Shown here piece after piece: positions 13,610 through 16,221 of a stretch of DNA of 16,221 nucleotides. Position 1 is the first letter of the stretch. Each line of letters opens with the position of its first letter. Source of the stretch: Aquiluna sp. (GTDB taxonomy: Bacteria > Actinomycetota > Actinomycetes > Actinomycetales > Microbacteriaceae); assembly GCA_023260495.1 (NCBI GenBank), contig JALQVB010000018.1:1-16221 (forward strand), in the 5' to 3' direction. The translations under genes were made by a program, and so were the position numbers. The notes beneath the pieces are model-generated. The model saw only the letters and a program-made list of their open reading frames with translations, was not told the origin of the DNA and did no database searches.

Positions 13610-14364
13610 TTCTTTTTCCTAAAGTTGCCAGTCTCCTGCTGCGAATTCTTCACGGGATCCCAAAGCTCCTTAGGTGGCTCTTCGCCACGCATCTGGCCAA
13701 CCAAATCCGCAATGCGATGCATCACCATGGCGGTGGCATCATTCACCTCTTGCGCCGAAGGGTTTGCTTTCTTTTGTAGCTCAATCGGCTCGCCAATTTT
13801 CACCTGAACTAGGTGAAAGGGGTTGGGCTTCAGCTTGGAGCTGTAATTTCCCATGATCTTGTCCACGCCCCAGTGGGCGGCAGGGACAATCGGAACACCG
13901 AGCTCGAAGGCCATGCGGATGGCACCACTCTTGCCGCGCATCGGCCACAGGTTCGGGTCTCTAGTCAGAGTTCCCTCTGGGAAGACCACAACAACTTGCC
14001 CAGCCCTGATGAACTCTTTGGCAGCGCGCAGCGAATCCTCGTTATTTCTACCGCCACGATAAACAGGAATCTGCCCCACCTTAGGAAGAAGCTGCTTCAG
14101 CACTGGGATGCGAAACAGGCTCTCCTTTGCCAAAAAGTGTGGCACCCGCTTCATGTGGATATAAACCGAGTAGGCAAAGGCCAGTGGGTCTAGGTTGCTC
14201 AGGTGGTTTCCAACCAGCACATAGCCGCCCTTGGGCAAGTTCTCAGTCCCTGAGGTTTTTAGATTGAACATCAGCCGAAGCAGTGGCGCTAGAAAAAAGG
14301 CAATCAACCTGAAGGCAAAGGTGTTTTCCTTTTTTGGAACTTTAGGCAGTGGGGTTTCAGCCAT
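13606..14364 (-). CDS. plsC: 1-acyl-sn-glycerol-3-phosphate acyltransferase
   Basis: This 252-residue acyltransferase of the LPLAT superfamily acylates lysophosphatidic acid to phosphatidic acid at the membrane. The catalytic HX4D motif is NHLSNLD at 53-59 (H54, D59). The glycerophosphate-binding motif VYRGGRNN lies at 101-108, PEGT at 129-132, and a VPIVPAAHWG segment follows. A hydrophobic stretch at about 16-34 would anchor it to the membrane. The tail is basic (NFRKKK). It starts at ATG 14364, two bases after the murA stop, and its TGA overlaps the gpsA GTG. Broader LPLAT members with other acyl acceptors are possible, but the gpsA neighbour supports a glycerolipid role. Confidence 0.9.
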   Translation of the reverse strand: MAETPLPKVPKKENTFAFRLIAFFLAPLLRLMFNLKTSGTENLPKGGYVLVGNHLSNLDPLAFAYSVYIHMKRVPHFLAKESLFRIPVLKQLLPKVGQIPVYRGGRNNEDSLRAAKEFIRAGQVVVVFPEGTLTRDPNLWPMRGKSGAIRMAFELGVPIVPAAHWGVDKIMGNYSSKLKPNPFHLVQVKIGEPIELQKKANPSAQEVNDATAMVMHRIADLVGQMRGEEPPKELWDPVKNSQQETGNFRKKK

Positions 14365-14366
14365 GA

Positions 14367-15683
14367 TTAGGCCTCGAACTTGAAATCAGCCCCGAGATCC
14401 TCAAGCTTCTGCAAAAAGCGCTCATATCCTCTAGAGATTAGCTGGACATTGCTCACATTGGAACGACCCTCGGCGGCGAGTGCAGCCACCACATGCGAGA
14501 ACCCACCGCGCAGGTCTGGCACCCTAATGTCTGCTGCCTGCAGCTTGGTGGGCCCTGAGATGACAGCCGAGTGGTTGAAGTTGCGCTGTCCAAAACGGCA
14601 CGGGTGTGACCCTAGACACTCGCGATACACCTGGATATTTGCACCCATCTGGCGCAGCGCATCGGTGAATCCAAAGCGCTGCTCATAAACGGTCTCATGA
14701 ACAATGGACAAACCCTTGGCCTGGGTGAGGGCAACCACAAGTGGCTGCTGCCAGTCCGTCATGAAACCCGGGTGCACATCGGTTTCGATTACCACCGGCT
14801 GCAATTCGCAGCCAGGGTGGTAGAAGCGAATGCCTTCATCGGAAATATCGAACTGACCGCCAACTTTCCGATACACATTCAAGAAAGTCATCATGTCGGC
14901 CTGGCGAGCCCCACCAACGAAGATGTCTCCACCGGTTGCCAGCGCTGCAGCCGCCCAGGACGCCGCTTCGTTTCGATCAGCAAGAGCCCTGTGAGTAAAG
15001 CCGCGCAGCTGCTTAACACCCTCGATGCGGATGACACGGTCGGTGTCCACCGAGATGATTGCTCCCATCTTTTGCAGGATTGCAATCAGGTCAATGATTT
15101 CCGGTTCGATTGCGGCGCCGGATAGTTCGGTCTTTCCCTCAGCCGTGGTTGCGGCTAGCAAGACCTGCTCAGTGGCGCCCACAGATGGGTAGGGAAGTTC
15201 GATTTTGGTCCCCTTGAGGCCGTCCGGTGCGCTGAGCCTGGTGCCACCCTCGGTCTTTTCGATAACAGCGCCGAAGCTGCGCAGCACATCAAAGTGGAAA
15301 TCAACTGGCCTGGAGCCAATTTCGCAGCCGCCTAGACCGGGGATGAACGCCTCGCCAAGTCGGTGCAGCAGCGGGCCACAAAACAGAATCGGAATCCTGG
15401 AGGAGCCGGCGTAGGCATCGATATCAACCATGCGCGCCTGCTCGACATTCGAGGGGTCAAGCACCATGTTTCCGGTGGCATCGTCATGGCTAATAGTCAC
15501 GCCGTGCAGGTTCAGCAGCCTGGAGACGACCTCCACATCAGAAATGTGAGGAACATCCAACAGGGTCGATGGAGTCTCGCCCAATAGCGCTGCAACCATC
15601 GCCTTGGTCACCAGATTCTTGGCACCCTTCAGGTCGATGCGACCGGAAAGCGGCTTGCCGCCATCGATGGTGATTTGACTCAT
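14367..15683 (-). CDS. murA: UDP-N-acetylglucosamine 1-carboxyvinyltransferase
   Basis: This 438-residue EPSP-synthase-fold enzyme moves enolpyruvate from PEP to UDP-GlcNAc, the first committed step of peptidoglycan synthesis. K22 and N23 in LKGAKN bind substrate. The active-site loop reads GLGGCEIGSRPVDFH, with C120 at the position of E. coli C115, the cysteine that fosfomycin alkylates. D319/W320 lie in the FMTDWQQP stretch, and R411 is in LISRGYERF. Length is slightly above the usual 418-430, with no obvious insert. ATG 15683 overlaps the leuD stop by one base (TAATG), with GGGAG 4 bases upstream. A related MurA-like paralogue occurs in some actinobacteria, but the intact loop and cysteine favour the true enzyme. 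Confidence 0.94.
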   Translation of the reverse strand: MSQITIDGGKPLSGRIDLKGAKNLVTKAMVAALLGETPSTLLDVPHISDVEVVSRLLNLHGVTISHDDATGNMVLDPSNVEQARMVDIDAYAGSSRIPILFCGPLLHRLGEAFIPGLGGCEIGSRPVDFHFDVLRSFGAVIEKTEGGTRLSAPDGLKGTKIELPYPSVGATEQVLLAATTAEGKTELSGAAIEPEIIDLIAILQKMGAIISVDTDRVIRIEGVKQLRGFTHRALADRNEAASWAAAALATGGDIFVGGARQADMMTFLNVYRKVGGQFDISDEGIRFYHPGCELQPVVIETDVHPGFMTDWQQPLVVALTQAKGLSIVHETVYEQRFGFTDALRQMGANIQVYRECLGSHPCRFGQRNFNHSAVISGPTKLQAADIRVPDLRGGFSHVVAALAAEGRSNVSNVQLISRGYERFLQKLEDLGADFKFEA

Positions 15684-16221
15684 TAAACTCCCTTGGCGGG
15701 CAGAGTCTTGGGTCTCCAGGACTCCCGCTTGGCCTCGAATGCGGCTATCGCATCCTCGTTCTGCAGGGTAATGCCGATGTCGTCAAGACCCTCCATGAGA
15801 CGCCACTTAGTGTATTCGTCGATTTCAAACGGCACGGAGATATCCGAGTAGCGAATCTCCTGGGCAGGGAGATCAACCTCCACCTCCATGCCTGGATTCG
15901 ACTCAATTGCCGCCCATAGCGCCTCAGTGTCGGCTTCGGAAATAACTCCGGCGATTAGCCCCTGCTTGCCTGAGTTGCCGCGGAAGATGTCAGCAAAGCG
16001 TGACGAGATAACGACCTTAAAGCCGTAATCCATCAATGCCCAGACAGCATGTTCGCGTGATGAGCCAGTGCCGAAGTCAGGACCTGCAACCAAAACGGAT
16101 GCGCCCTGGAACTGTGGCTGGTTCAAAACGAAATCTGGGTTCTTGCGCCAAGCCGAGAACAAGCCGTCTTCGAAACCGTGACGCGTAATGCGCTTGAGGT
16201 ACTCCGCCGGAATGATCTGGT
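15683..16221 (-). CDS. leuD: 3-isopropylmalate dehydratase small subunit (5' end beyond window)
   Basis: This is the last 178 residues of LeuD; the first visible residues are QIIPAEYLKRITRHGFEDG, which normally follow some 20 N-terminal residues, so the start lies just past the right edge. LeuD is the swivel-domain partner of LeuC. Together they isomerise 2-isopropylmalate to 3-isopropylmalate in leucine synthesis. Signature segments are GPDFGTGSSREHAVWALMDY, which carries the substrate-binding SSREH loop, and FADIFRGNSGKQGL. LeuC is expected immediately upstream, outside the window. The stop TAA overlaps the murA start by one base, which puts leucine and cell-wall genes in one transcript. 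Confidence 0.95.
   Translation of the reverse strand, partial: QIIPAEYLKRITRHGFEDGLFSAWRKNPDFVLNQPQFQGASVLVAGPDFGTGSSREHAVWALMDYGFKVVISSRFADIFRGNSGKQGLIAGVISEADTEALWAAIESNPGMEVEVDLPAQEIRYSDISVPFEIDEYTKWRLMEGLDDIGITLQNEDAIAAFEAKRESWRPKTLPAKGV

Noticed and set aside
13813..14193. Plus-strand reading frame of 126 codons opposite plsC
   Set aside because: The minus strand encodes a complete acyltransferase with catalytic motifs; the opposite frame has no recognisable features or ribosome binding site.
1..16221. tRNA, rRNA, riboswitch, CRISPR, insertion sequence or prophage content
   Set aside because: All gaps are 69 bases or shorter, too short for most of these, and no transposase, integrase, cloverleaf or direct-repeat array was recognised.

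Overview
The window is an ordinary but extremely compact chromosomal stretch from an actinobacterium, most likely a small-genome member of Microbacteriaceae. The taxonomic call rests on actinobacteria-restricted families (DUF3117, DUF3515, the actinobacterial DapD type, a free-standing MgtE_N/CBS protein) and on the gene order leuD-murA-plsC-gpsA-ddl-DUF3515-thiL. It is inference, since there is no rRNA here. Base composition looks moderately GC-rich by eye. I count 18 protein genes, two of them cut by the window edges, and only about 260 non-coding bases (about 1.6%). There are no RNA genes, mobile elements, CRISPR arrays, phage genes or large repeats that I can support. The longest gap without a gene is 69 bases.

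Layout, left to right. A PHP-domain phosphoesterase (minus strand, runs off the left edge) diverges from the aminopeptidase pepP (plus). PepP converges with a two-TM YflT/17M-type general stress protein (minus). That gene diverges from a tight plus-strand operon: PRC-barrel/MgtE_N/CBS protein, DUF1003 membrane protein, Mrp-type P-loop ATPase, succinate-semialdehyde dehydrogenase. The operon runs head-on into tatB (minus), which diverges from an O-methyltransferase (plus). The methyltransferase converges with DUF3117 (minus), which lies behind dapE (minus). DapE and dapD diverge from a 29-bp gap. DapD converges with thiL (minus), which diverges from a DUF3515 lipoprotein (plus). The lipoprotein converges with the minus-strand operon leuD-murA-plsC-gpsA-ddl, which enters from the right edge.

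Functionally the window is core metabolism and envelope building. DapD and DapE supply L,L-diaminopimelate for lysine and cell wall. MurA commits UDP-GlcNAc to peptidoglycan and Ddl makes D-Ala-D-Ala. GpsA and PlsC feed phospholipid synthesis. LeuD serves leucine synthesis, ThiL makes thiamine diphosphate, TatB exports folded proteins and Mrp carries Fe-S clusters.

The most interesting signals are architectural. At least six starts (PHP gene, tatB, dapE, dapD, thiL, DUF3515) have a TANNNT -10 hexamer ending 6-7 bases before the start codon, the signature of leaderless transcripts. In the dapE/dapD and thiL/DUF3515 gaps, two such promoters sit back to back in under 30 bp. All five convergent junctions overlap or nearly touch at their stop codons, with no terminator visible. 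The best candidate for a little-described system is the MgtE_N/CBS-DUF1003-Mrp module. I found no evidence of an exotic defence or mobile system.
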